Notes under the pieces: generated by a model | Databases searched by the model: none | What the model was told of the DNA's origin: nothing | Seen by the model: only the letters and a program-made list of their open reading frames with translations | Shown: positions 10,707 to 20,800 of the stretch, piece by piece | Layout of the letters: each line of letters begins with the position of its first letter | How positions within the stretch are numbered: position 1 is the stretch's first letter | Source of the DNA: Ustilago trichophora | Taxonomy: Eukaryota; Basidiomycota; Ustilaginomycetes; Ustilaginales; Ustilaginaceae | Length of the DNA stretch: 64,000 bases | Assembly: GCA_900323505.1 (NCBI GenBank) | Contig: OOIN01000038.1 | Coordinates: forward strand, 310,001-374,000 | Reading direction: 5' to 3' | Position numbers and translations under genes: made by a program

Positions 10707-11710
10707 ATGGGAAGTGAGAGGGAGGGAGGATAGGTGTTGGATGACCGATGAGAAGGAAAAGAAAAGGATAGAATGCGGGGGCCCGAAAGGGGGTATATGT
10801 ACAGTAGAGTACTGTACTGTATATGTAGTGCAGCAGCAGCCAATCTGGGGCAGAAGCGGTTTCTTTCAGCTTCAATTTGAATGTCTTTGTCCTCTCTCAA
10901 ATAGAACTGGCCGCATTCGAATTCAACTTGGAATGTCCTTGGAAATGCGCGTCGACTCGAAAAAGAGAAACACACATTTTGGTTCGGTCCAGCACAGAGC
11001 ATCCAACGGTGTTGACGGTCGTGCACACATGTTCCACAACACCACAACAGCGACTCTTCGCGACATTCAAAGTCAGATGACTCTTTGTGATCGATGCTTT
11101 TTGAGGTCAAGCAGACAATGGAGCCAGTTCTCGCAAAGAAGAAACAATTTGCTGGAGCACTTCTACCGGTATGTAACTGCCTGTAGCGCGGGGCAGACCG
11201 GGCCAAACCAAATGAGAAGAAAAGAGCATCATGATCAACAGCTGCCAACATAAAGCCGGCTGCTGTACTGTACTGTACTGTAGTCGAAGTGATGATGAGT
11301 TAAGACTTGGTCTTGGAGGACAGCGCGGTGACGAAAGCGGCTCTGTGACAGGCTTTCAAAGAAATCCCAGTGTCGGGATCTCAGCTAAGCCACCGGCAGT
11401 CGGCTTCAACGGTCTTCCGAATGCTGCGCTGCCCAATCTGCAGAAAAAAAGGCAGCCGCGTGACTTTCCGCGCTTCTTGGCCCGATCTGTTCAGCCGTGA
11501 TTCCAAAATTTAGCCGAAAAAAGGTGTGGTACAATAAGCATTAGTAAGCTGTCAAGTGGACCCTGGCAAAAGTCACACTACAGTATGCGAAATCCTTCGG
11601 ATGGCTTGCCGCTCCTGACCGACTCCATCTCAAGCATTCCTGCGATTCTGGCTTAGTGTCACCAGACGACGCTCTTCGGAAGGATCTCCGACTGCTCTTG
11701 TCAAGCAAAA
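10686..11710. promoter_or_regulatory. Divergent promoter region, ACAD / mitochondrial ProRS
   Basis: This is 1,025 bp between two head-to-head genes for mitochondrial proteins. It holds several copies of TACTGTA/TACAGTA (10800-10821, 11266-11282, 11579-11585). I saw no credible protein-coding frame. A shared regulatory region is plausible but not shown. Confidence 0.45.
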
Positions 11711-13981
11711 ATGGCTTCTCGTCAGAGAATGTATTGCAGAGCATGCTCATCCGCAGCATCAACTTCAACCCGTTCAGCTCTCATCCTGCGTCGATCGCAG
11801 CCAGCACGCACCTTCGCAACTTCCCGACTACTAGCTTCAACAGATACAAAACAATCAACACAGCCTTCTGCTCCATCTTTATCATCAATACGAAACAAAC
11901 CCAAGCAGTTCCAACCCATCCGACTTTCCACTCATTTCTCACCCACACAAAAAGCATCGCAAACATCCTCCTCACCCTCCTCCTCCTCCTCCTCCTCCTC
12001 GACCAACAATGAAGACCTTCTACCCTCACTCCAGCTTCTCCTTCGCGGAGGCTACATCCGCTCTTCCTCATCTGGAGTCTTTACCCTCCTCCCCAACGCT
12101 CTTCGCATCGTCAACAAGATCACCTCCATCATCGACTCTGAGCTCTCCGCCATCTCTGCCTCCCGTCTATCCCTACCCAATCTCCTCCCCTCCAAACTAT
12201 GGCGTCAAACAGGCAGATACCAAATCATGGGCTCCGAGCTCTACAAACTGCGCGATCGCAAAGATTCCGAATTCGTCCTTGGCCCCACCCACGAGGAAGA
12301 AATCACAAAACTCGTCGCTCACGAAGTCGATTCCGATCGACAGCTCCCCTTGAGGCTCTACCAGATCACACGCAAATTCAGAGACGAACCACGTCCAAGA
12401 ATGGGACTGTTGAGGACAAAGGAGTTTCTGATGAAGGATTTGTACTCGTTTGACAAGACGGAAAAGGATGCCATCAAGACGTATGACGAGGTGAGAGGCG
12501 CTTATGCCAGGGTGTTCAACAGGGTGTTTGGAAAACAAGGGAAAACTTGGAAGGCTGCAGAGGCGGATACGGGTGCTATTGGAGGCAATAAGAGTCATGA
12601 ATATCATGTTGAGGATGCGGCAGGCGAGGATCTGCTGATTTCGTGTGCCAAGTGCAGCTACACGGCGAATACGGAGAAGGCCGTGTCGATGCCGGATCCA
12701 GCTCATATGCCCGTGGGTGCGACGGATGTCAGGGTGTTGCTCTTCGGATGTACCGATGTCAAGGTGCAGGATCAGGTCATGCATGCTTTTGTTCTGCCAA
12801 CAAGTAGGATATTGAACGAGACAAAGCTCGAAAAGATTGTGGCCAAGCTCAAGGTTTCTGCCCACGAGCTGCACCAGCCTTCACGGAAGGACGGCAAGGC
12901 ATCCCAAACTGCGGCGAAACAAGACAAGATCGAACTGCTCTACGACTCGAATTCCTCTTCCGACTCAGCCTCGATCGCATCATGGGATTGGAAAGATCGC
13001 CCTGAAGGCCCCTTGGTCCGCTTCACATCCCTCTCTGTCCTGGCCGACTTCGAATGCGCCTCTTTGGACCCACCCGAGCTCAACGAAGCCCTCATCTCTT
13101 CCATCAACGCCTTCACCTCTCGTCCGTCTCATCCATCCGAGCATCTTCCCCTTCTCGATCTCTTCCCTACCCAATTCGGCCACTTTACCAACTCGCCTTC
13201 TTCAGTCACCCCACCCTTGACCCTCGTCGACATTCGAACCGCCCAACCCTCAGACACCTGTCCCTCCTGTCGATCCACCCACTCGCTCAACCAGACCAAA
13301 GCCATTGAGATCGGCCATACGTTCTACCTCGGTGACAAATACAGTCGTGCCCTCGAGGCTGGCTTCCTACCTTCGGGCGAGGTCAAAGCGCAAACGGAAG
13401 GTGTGGTAAAGTTGGGTAACGGAAGGGTGCCTTTTCAGATGGGATGCTTTGGCATTGGAGTTTCCCGCATTTTGGGAGCGCTTGCCCAGAAGGCCAGTGC
13501 CGACTTTGATCGGCTCTTCAACAACGTCACGCAAGCCAAGGTTCGGAAGTCTGGCTTCATATGGCCTGCTGAAGTAGCCCCCTTCACCGCGGTCATCCTC
13601 GTTGCAGACACCAAAGACCCTCTCCCAGCTCAAATCGCGCAAGACGTATACCACCGCATCATCACCGCAGCCCGCAGCACAGACGGCACCGTACGCGAAA
13701 TACTCACCGACATTGTGGCCCAACATTCGCACATCAACCCAAACCAAGAAGCACAAGGAGCAGCAGGTTCGTCAACGGAAGAAGCACAAGAATTGGTCAT
13801 AGACGATAGATCCACATCTATCGGGTCTAAGCTCGCCGATTCGGACCTCACCGGATATGCCTATCGTCTGATCATTGGGAAACATTTCAAACAGCAGGGT
13901 AGGGTCGAATTGCAACATCGTCAGGAAGACGGTTGGCAGTCTATTTTGATTCCGGTCGATACGTTTGGCCCCGCACCCTAG
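11711..13981 (+). CDS. Mitochondrial prolyl-tRNA synthetase
   Basis: This class II aminoacyl-tRNA synthetase charges tRNA-Pro with proline. The N-terminus (about residues 1-50) is rich in Arg/Ser/Thr/Ala without acids and looks like a mitochondrial presequence. The bacterial/mitochondrial-type core follows: GPTHEEEITKLVAHEV, motif 2 in FRDEPRPRMGLLRTKEF followed by MKDLYSF, HTFYLGDKYS, and motif 3 in MGCFGIGVSRILGAL. The last ~180 residues match an anticodon-binding domain position. At 756 residues it is longer than typical mitochondrial ProRS, owing to Ser-rich stretches and inserts between motifs 2 and 3. It is a single exon from the ATG at 11711. Confidence 0.93.
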   Translation: MASRQRMYCRACSSAASTSTRSALILRRSQPARTFATSRLLASTDTKQSTQPSAPSLSSIRNKPKQFQPIRLSTHFSPTQKASQTSSSPSSSSSSSSTNNEDLLPSLQLLLRGGYIRSSSSGVFTLLPNALRIVNKITSIIDSELSAISASRLSLPNLLPSKLWRQTGRYQIMGSELYKLRDRKDSEFVLGPTHEEEITKLVAHEVDSDRQLPLRLYQITRKFRDEPRPRMGLLRTKEFLMKDLYSFDKTEKDAIKTYDEVRGAYARVFNRVFGKQGKTWKAAEADTGAIGGNKSHEYHVEDAAGEDLLISCAKCSYTANTEKAVSMPDPAHMPVGATDVRVLLFGCTDVKVQDQVMHAFVLPTSRILNETKLEKIVAKLKVSAHELHQPSRKDGKASQTAAKQDKIELLYDSNSSSDSASIASWDWKDRPEGPLVRFTSLSVLADFECASLDPPELNEALISSINAFTSRPSHPSEHLPLLDLFPTQFGHFTNSPSSVTPPLTLVDIRTAQPSDTCPSCRSTHSLNQTKAIEIGHTFYLGDKYSRALEAGFLPSGEVKAQTEGVVKLGNGRVPFQMGCFGIGVSRILGALAQKASADFDRLFNNVTQAKVRKSGFIWPAEVAPFTAVILVADTKDPLPAQIAQDVYHRIITAARSTDGTVREILTDIVAQHSHINPNQEAQGAAGSSTEEAQELVIDDRSTSIGSKLADSDLTGYAYRLIIGKHFKQQGRVELQHRQEDGWQSILIPVDTFGPAP

Positions 13982-14157
13982 ATGTACTCGTACAAATCAC
14001 ACCTGCACAAACGAGGCATCCTAAATACCGCACACACACACATCACTCACAAACAAAAGCACAAACTGGATCAATCCCACAAAGCGATGTGAAATCGATG
14101 AAAAATTTGCAAACCACAACCACAACAACATGACAAGAGAAACCGAGAATGAAGGTT

Positions 14158-15864
14158 CTAATCGTCGAAAGTGACTTTGGTACCCGTACTCTGAACAACT
14201 GCAGTGCTTGCTCTTTGGGCGTTTGCGAGAGCTGCACCTGGTCTTGCTCTTCTTTGCGTATTCGTACCTTGTGATTGTCTTCTTGCGATTCTTTCTTCCT
14301 TTGTTTCCTTATGTTTCTTGGGGAGTTCTACGTTTGCATCGAAAGAACCTGGTACTGGAGGAGGTCTATCTTCTTGGTTGTTGAATCGTGGTTTTCTGTG
14401 GAAACCAACCCGTAGTTGGTTAGGTCGTTTAGCGACGATGGCTGTTTTCTGCTGTTTGCTGGCTCCCCGTCGCGTAGCGTCAGCAGAGGCATATTGGAGT
14501 ACGATCTTTCGTCCATCGAGAAACGTGTTTCGCGGATCGAGCAGAGATGATGTCGCTTGTTCGACAGTGTGGAAATCAAGGAAGCCGAAGCCTTTACATT
14601 TGGTAGGCGCATCTTCAAATGTTCCTAATCGCACTTTGCGTATCCCGGCAGAAGAGGATACAACGTCTCCGTGAGATGGATGCACAAATGTTTGTCTGGG
14701 AGTCGTGGGCTTTTCTTCTTCTTCGTCCGATTCCGACTCCGATTCCGAATCCGACTCCGAAGAAGAAGAAGAGGAAGATGAAGATGAAGAATCAGACGAA
14801 GAATCAGAAGAAGAAGACTTTTCAACCTTGCACTTGACATTCTCCTTCTTGGTAGGCTTGCGTTCCTTGTTTTTCTTGATAGGGTTTCGCTTGCTGGCCG
14901 AATGATCGAACAGATCTCTAACGCCTTGTTCGGTGGTGTTGAAGCTGAGATTGCCGAGGAAGAGCGTCATGGAAGGAGGATTTTTCTGGGCTCTAAGGAT
15001 TTTCTGTGCCGTCTTGGTCAATCCTGTCTTACCCTTGACTTGCTCCTTACCATCTCCATCTGCCTCCTTTGCTTCTCCCTTTTCCCCTTCCTCATCATCC
15101 TCGTCATCGTCCTTGTTGGCGTGCATGTTGGTGGTGGCACTAGGCAGATTTCTAGCGATCCCGAGCGCACTAGTATTGATATCAGGTCTACCGGTGAAAT
15201 CGCTCCCGTTCTTAATCAGCAACTTCCTTCCGTCCAGCGGTTGCTCGGACAGATTCAGCGCCGCGGCGAGCATATCTTTACTCGGCAGATCCAAGTAGCA
15301 AAATCCTCGATTCATCTCGGCCCGTCGTGCACCCTTGGGCATGTTGACACGTGAGATTCCATCCACTCCGCGTTGTTCGAACCAGTCGATGAGCTTGGCG
15401 GGTGCAGTGAAGAAGGAAAGGTTACCAACCCAGATGCTGAATCCAGATCGTGGCTGCACGGTGGGCGCTCGGGATGGATGCATCAATGCGTTCGGATCAG
15501 AGGGGAGTTCGGAATCGGTAGCGGATGGGTCAGACAGCTTGGCGAGCTTCTTACGTCGACGTTGTTCCTTGTGCGACAGAACTTCCACCTCGGTTTCGCC
15601 TTCTTGAGCCGAAGTAGATTCACCTTCCACAGCCTCGCCATCACCTCCAACGCCATCGGAGGTAGCATCGCGCTTACGCTTCTCTCCAACAGCAGCAGAA
15701 GAGGAAGAAGAGGATTTGCGAGCAGCAGCCTGCTCTTTAGCTGCTCGCTTCTGCGCTACAGCCAACTGTCGCTTTTCCTTGTTGGTCAAAGTTCGTCCTT
15801 CAGCGCCTTCGCCACCGCCAGTGGTGGAAGCGGGAGTGTCGACGGGCATCTCAGAGTCCGACAT
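14158..15864 (-). CDS. NOP13: NOP13-like nucleolar RNA-binding protein with two RRMs
   Basis: This is a 568-residue protein resembling yeast Nop13, a nucleolar RRM protein linked to pre-60S ribosome assembly. The basic/acidic N-terminus contains a KEKRQLAVAQKRAAKEQ helix and HKEQRRRKKLAKL. RRM1 (about residues 140-220) has IWVGNLSFF and RGFCYLDLP. RRM2 begins with LFLGNLSFNTTEQGVRDLF. It is interrupted by a long Lys then Ser/Asp/Glu-rich insert, and resumes with IRKVRLGTFEDAPTKCKGFGFLDF. The C-terminus is basic. RNP-like motifs in both RRMs support RNA binding; the exact orthology to Nop13 is an inference from architecture. The ATG at 15864 is followed by an acidic segment. Confidence 0.8.
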   Translation of the reverse strand: MSDSEMPVDTPASTTGGGEGAEGRTLTNKEKRQLAVAQKRAAKEQAAARKSSSSSSAAVGEKRKRDATSDGVGGDGEAVEGESTSAQEGETEVEVLSHKEQRRRKKLAKLSDPSATDSELPSDPNALMHPSRAPTVQPRSGFSIWVGNLSFFTAPAKLIDWFEQRGVDGISRVNMPKGARRAEMNRGFCYLDLPSKDMLAAALNLSEQPLDGRKLLIKNGSDFTGRPDINTSALGIARNLPSATTNMHANKDDDEDDEEGEKGEAKEADGDGKEQVKGKTGLTKTAQKILRAQKNPPSMTLFLGNLSFNTTEQGVRDLFDHSASKRNPIKKNKERKPTKKENVKCKVEKSSSSDSSSDSSSSSSSSSSSESDSESESESDEEEEKPTTPRQTFVHPSHGDVVSSSAGIRKVRLGTFEDAPTKCKGFGFLDFHTVEQATSSLLDPRNTFLDGRKIVLQYASADATRRGASKQQKTAIVAKRPNQLRVGFHRKPRFNNQEDRPPPVPGSFDANVELPKKHKETKEERIARRQSQGTNTQRRARPGAALANAQRASTAVVQSTGTKVTFDD

Positions 15865-16293
15865 CTCGAAATGCGACTCAACTTTTTCTTCTCTCGTATC
15901 GGCGGTGAGAGGGATGTTGTGGGGGAGGGAGAAGTGAAAAGAAGAAAACCTTGTGCGAGGTGTGAGAAAGGTGGAAAAGACCCTGAGAAATTTCTCTGCG
16001 TTGAAGCAGAAACATTCCCAAAATTTTCAATGACAGCTTCGGAATTCGGGTCTCGATTTTATTTATGTCAAGATGTTAGGAAACAGTGACTAACAAATGA
16101 ACGACCGCGCTGCCTTGGCCCCCGCTCTGCGTCTCTTCAACTCCTGCCGCTTCAAAGCGATACAAGACTTCACACGGGACGATAGAGTATAGAACAAGCA
16201 CAAAACTTCACCAAGGAAGAGAGAGTAGTGAGGATCTCCGACATTACACAACAAGCATTACAACCGAACAGTGCTTTGGATGATGGCTCTTTC
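15865..16293. other. Intergenic region between MAM33 and NOP13
   Basis: This is 429 bp between two minus-strand genes: the promoter of NOP13 on the right-hand gene start side and the 3' flank of MAM33. It is purine-rich near 15890-15960. No gene-like frame was recognised. Confidence 0.45.
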
Positions 16294-17124
16294 TTAGGCA
16301 TCGACAAACTTCCTGACGTTAGCCAACCAGGCACAGTACTCCCTCTGTTCCTTGTACTCTGCGTAGTTGGGGATGAAGAGGGCCAGGTTGGCATCGAAGC
16401 CTCTCTCCGATAGGAACTGGTGGAACTGACCCTGCAGGGCGTCGTCCAAAGTCTCGAACTGGGGGCCGAGGTAGATTGCCCTCCTCTCAAAGTCTGCCTC
16501 TGCATCGATCCTGGTAGCCATGTTCTTATCCTTGTAGTAAGCAAAGTTGTCCACATTGATCTCGCCATCCTGGACGAAAGCGTCGAGCATCAATGCGCCC
16601 TCGGAAGGCTTGGTGAAAGTTGCCGAGATGCGAACTGGGAAATCGGCAGTCTCTGGCTCTTCGGGCGAAGACTCCATCTCGGCACCATCCTCTTCGCCCA
16701 CCGGCAAAGGGCCCGAAGTATCCAATCCACCGACCGAGAAGATGATCTTGATGTGCTCGTTGCCAAATTCACGCTCCAAAACAACCTCGTCGTATCCAGG
16801 CTTGTCGTCGATCTTCCACACTCCACCTTGCTTGAACTCGGTAACAAAGCCAGGTTCGTTGGTGGGCGAATCGCCGACGAAGAGGTTCGAGTTCTCCTGT
16901 TCGTACGAAAGCTCTTGGGCAAGCTTGGCGCTCAGTTCGGCATCGGATTCTCCCTGGCCGCGGGGGAAAGGGGTGGCAGAGAAGGCTCGGGTGACCGACT
17001 GGGCGAGGGGGGCGAAGCGGGAAACGACGGCTGCAGGTCGGATCGAGGCGCGAGCGGCAACGGTCGAAGTGTTGGCAAGGGGTGCGGCCCGAAGAAGGGT
17101 TCTGGAAAAGTTGCGGGCGATCAT
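16294..17124 (-). CDS. MAM33: Mitochondrial acidic protein MAM33 (p32/gC1qR family)
   Basis: Members are acidic trimeric proteins of the mitochondrial matrix that affect mitochondrial translation and oxidative phosphorylation. The 276-residue protein starts at ATG 17124 (MIARNFSRTLLRAAP), a basic amphipathic presequence; the open frame further upstream has only a TTG and is not used. The mature part is acidic. It has ELSAKLAQELSYEQEN, the family EPGFVTEFKQGGVWKI region, and the diagnostic C-terminal FHQFLSERGFDANLALFIPNYAEYKEQ followed by YCAWLANVRKFVDA. Length and order fit the family. Confidence 0.92.
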   Translation of the reverse strand: MIARNFSRTLLRAAPLANTSTVAARASIRPAAVVSRFAPLAQSVTRAFSATPFPRGQGESDAELSAKLAQELSYEQENSNLFVGDSPTNEPGFVTEFKQGGVWKIDDKPGYDEVVLEREFGNEHIKIIFSVGGLDTSGPLPVGEEDGAEMESSPEEPETADFPVRISATFTKPSEGALMLDAFVQDGEINVDNFAYYKDKNMATRIDAEADFERRAIYLGPQFETLDDALQGQFHQFLSERGFDANLALFIPNYAEYKEQREYCAWLANVRKFVDA

Positions 17125-17863
17125 TGTGAATGTCGATGTCAGGGAGGGAATGGTGACGACGATGGTGGTCAATCAAGAAGGATGAGGACGACAGGTGAAA
17201 GCAAGAAAAAAAAAAAAAAAAGAAAAGGATCAGTGCGCAGAGTCCCTTTGCCCAGCCAGAACTCAGGGTGGAAGCCAGAAGAAAATTAGGAAAAAAAAAA
17301 AAGAGAAGATAAAAAAAAAAAAAAAAAGAGGAAAAAGTCGGAAAATTTAGGCTCAAGCCACGCTCACAGAGGTGGCAAAGATCTGCTCTGCTCCAACCAC
17401 GTTCCAACCTCTTCTCAGCCGAGAGCTGTGCAAAAAACAAAGGGTCCTCAAGGCCATCTTTTGTTCTCATGACAAATCGTTCCCTTTGTGCTTCATACTC
17501 GAGGGTCCTGGAACTGTCGAGTCGTTCAGCTTTACTCGACAATGACAACAAGATTGCTCCTGCTCATATCATGAGATCGAAGCAAAAGCCGTGGCGGCGA
17601 GCTTGACTAGTAAGCACCCGCAGTGATGTATAACGACAATCGCAAGCTCTTCGTTCAGATGGCACGCTCGGCACGAAGAAAAATAGACAGATTGAATTGA
17701 AAGAGAGAAACAAAGAGAGGAACGATAGCAAAAGCGATTCGTACCTCGATGCAAAGAGAAAGAAAGAGAGTGAGAGAGAAAAGAGGAAAAAGAGGAATGT
17801 TGTCGAGGCGGAACTGAGGAACAAAAGAAAAGAGAAAACAAGACGAGAGGAACAGAACGAGAC
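17125..17863. other. Intergenic region between the secreted repeat gene and MAM33
   Basis: This 739 bp contains A-runs at about 17205-17222, 17291-17303 and 17310-17327, and a purine-rich GA/AAAG tract around 17695-17850. It holds the MAM33 promoter and the 3' flank of the secreted-protein gene. No gene was recognised. Confidence 0.45.
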
Positions 17864-20800
17864 TCAGACAAGGCCACCGCCACCTCCGGTATGAGTGTCA
17901 CGAGGCTTATCGCCACCAGAACCAGGAGCAGGCTTGCCATCACCAGAACCAGGAGCGGGCTTACCATCACCAGAACCAGGAGCAGGCTTACCATCACCAG
18001 AACCAGGAGCGGGCTTACCATCACCAGAACCAGGAGCGGGCTTACCATCACCAGAACCAGGAGCGGGCTTGCCATCACCAGAACCAGGAGCGGGCTTACC
18101 ATCACCAGAACCAGGAGCAGGCTTACCATCACCAGAACCAGGAGCGGGCTTACCATCACCAGAACCAGGAGCGGGCTTACCATCACCAGAACCAGGAGCG
18201 GGCTTGCCATCACCAGAACCAGGAGCGGGCTTACCATCACCAGAACCAGGAGCAGGCTTACCATCACCTCCCTTGCCGTCGCCTCCCTCACCGTCAGCAG
18301 ACGAAGGAGCAGGCTTAGTACTGGTACCCCTCCCGTCCTCGGTAGAAGCAGGGGTAGCGGGCTTGGTACCATCCTTCTTGTCATCATCGAACACGTCTTC
18401 GTCGTTGGGGCCCTTCTTATTGAGTTTACCAATCTTGTTAGCCTTGCCATCGTGAGCGTAACCCTCCGGACAGGCGAATTTGGGATCGCTGACACCACCA
18501 GCGTCTACGCAACGCTTGCACAAGGCCTGTTGCCACCAGATGTTGTCGCCGTCGGTCATGTCTGGCTTGCCACCTTGTTCGGTACAGCTGACGTCTGAAG
18601 CAGTGTTGTACTGACATTTGGCCGTCTTGTTGGCATCCTGGATGAATTTGGCCGTGCACGTGTCGGATTTCTTACCCAATGCGCCGTCGTTGGGCCCACG
18701 AGCACAGCGACAGACACCAAAGTAGCCAGGCTTTTCAGAAGTCTGCGCCAGTACATCGAGAGAAGACGTGATGTAGATCGCACTGCTGTCTGAGTAGAAT
18801 GAGTCGCCTTTGACTAGGGCGGGCTTGCCTCCGGTTCCCAAAATATCGTCGCGATCACTTACTGTACCGGTACCGGTACCAGATCCAGTACCAGCACCCG
18901 CACCCGCACCCGCACCCGCACCAGCGCCAGCACCAGCACCAGCACCAGCACCAGCACCAGCACCAGCACCAGCACCAGCACCAGCACCAGCACCAGCACC
19001 AGCACCAGCACCAGCACCAGCACCAGCACCAGCACCAGCACCAGCACCAGCACCAGCACCAGCACCAGCACCAGCACCAGCACCAGCACCAGCACCAGCA
19101 CCAGCACCAGCACCAGCACCAGCACCAGCACCAGCACCAGCACCAGCACCAGCACCAGCACCAGCACCAGCACCAGCACCAGCCGCCCAGCACCATTAGG
19201 TAGCATATACTCCGGAAGTACAGCCTTCCAATATTCCACCGCAGCCTGGCCTTCGAGCACCTTGCCGCTGCGATCTTTCGGCTTGCCGACCTCAAAATCC
19301 AGCTGATATCCTGCATGCACTCCACGCGTAGTGGCATCCGAGACTCCGCCATATTTCAAGTTCAAGTCGAACAATAATTCGTTCAAGTCATCGCCAATGA
19401 TGGGCACGCCTTGAGCGTCGATGATCTGGCCAGTGACGGCATCGACATGAGCACTTTTTTCTCTGGCAGGATCGATACCATGTGCATCACCAGCACCGGT
19501 ACCGGTACCTTGCTGTCCGGCAGGATCAGGGTACGTGCTAGCACCAGCGTTAGACACCTCTTTGCTGTCGGGTTGGGACAAAGTCATCTGCAAAGCAGCT
19601 ATCCAGAAAGATCGAAGGTATTCACCTTTGTACGGTTTGCCGTCGCTACCGATGGGATCGCCCGTCTCAGGATCAAGCCCTACAGGATCACCCCTCTTTC
19701 CACGCTTCAAAAGCGCGTTCAGACTGGGCACGCTCTTCTCGAGGTTGATCAGGTCTTGGCCTGTGATGGGCTTGCCTTGCTCATCCACGAGCTTGCTAGA
19801 AGTGGGATCGAGCTTGACAATCTGTCCTGTGACAGGGTTGACGCCAGTCACGGCAGCATCATGATGATCAGCATCAGAACCCACACCGGCAGGATCGCTG
19901 CCCGGGACAGTAGGATCGGAGCCAGGGCCGGTAGGGTAAGCGCCAGGGCGAGCAGGAGGAGTAAGACTAGAGTCGGTGACAACGGTAGGGCTTGGATTGT
20001 TCGTGAGAGTACCGGAGTTCACCTGGTCTACCCAGAACCTGTAGAGCTCTCGACCTCGAAGAGGCTTGCCGCTGGCGTCAATAGGCTTGCCCGTTTTCTT
20101 GTCAATCTGTATTCCCTCTTCCAAGACCGGTTGCAACAATGGATCGCTCTGCTCGATGTAGAGCAGCTGGGCGCTGGTGAAGGGTTTGCCATCTAGATCT
20201 TCGAGTTCACCGGTGGTAGGATCGATGAGAGCAGGACGACCAATGGATTTAATAAAGAAATAAGGGACACCTCCAGCACCAGCACCCACATTAGCAGGAT
20301 CAGTGCCCGAGACGGTAGACCCCGGGCCAGCGCCAGCAGGATCAGTGCCAGGGTTAGGGTCGGGCAAACCTTGGAAAGCACCACTGCTCCTCATATTCAT
20401 CCAGAACATGATGAGGTCTTGACCTTGAAGAGGCGTGCCACTCGCGTCGATAGGTTGGCCTGTCTTCTGGTCGAACTGTTCCCCTTCTTCCAGAAGCGGC
20501 TTCAGAACTGGATCGTTCTCCTCGATAAAGAGCAGCAGGTAGCTGGGTAAGGGAATGCCCTGCTGATTTTCAAGCACACCAGTGGCAGGATCGATGCGAC
20601 CTAAAGTCCCTAGGGAACTAATAAAGAAAGGCTCGGTAACATCATAAGCACCATTGGCAGAATTTGTCTGACCGCCGAAGCCGCGGGGTAAGCCGCCTTC
20701 GTCGTCGGAAACCTGGAGAGGAGAGCGCTTCTCGACCTTGCCCTGGGGAGGAGCAGGGTTTTTACCATGACCAAAAGACTTGACATAATCGTTGTCGTGG

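Noticed and set aside
9585..10733. 382-codon plus-strand frame over the acyl-CoA dehydrogenase
   Set aside because: Antisense shadow of a well-supported gene; no motif.
17891..18598. Plus-strand TRTRS/SPEPGAG repeat frames
   Set aside because: Mirror images of the 27-bp coding repeat on the other strand.
17864..18841. Cys-rich/GDGKPAPGS frame as an independent gene
   Set aside because: It has no ATG at its start (first alternative codon is TTG) and runs on upstream as Ala-Gly, so it is better read as the end of the secreted protein.
18855..19352. Trp-Cys repeat frame through the hexamer
   Set aside because: Third frame of the GCTGGT repeat; it joins nothing that looks coding on either side.
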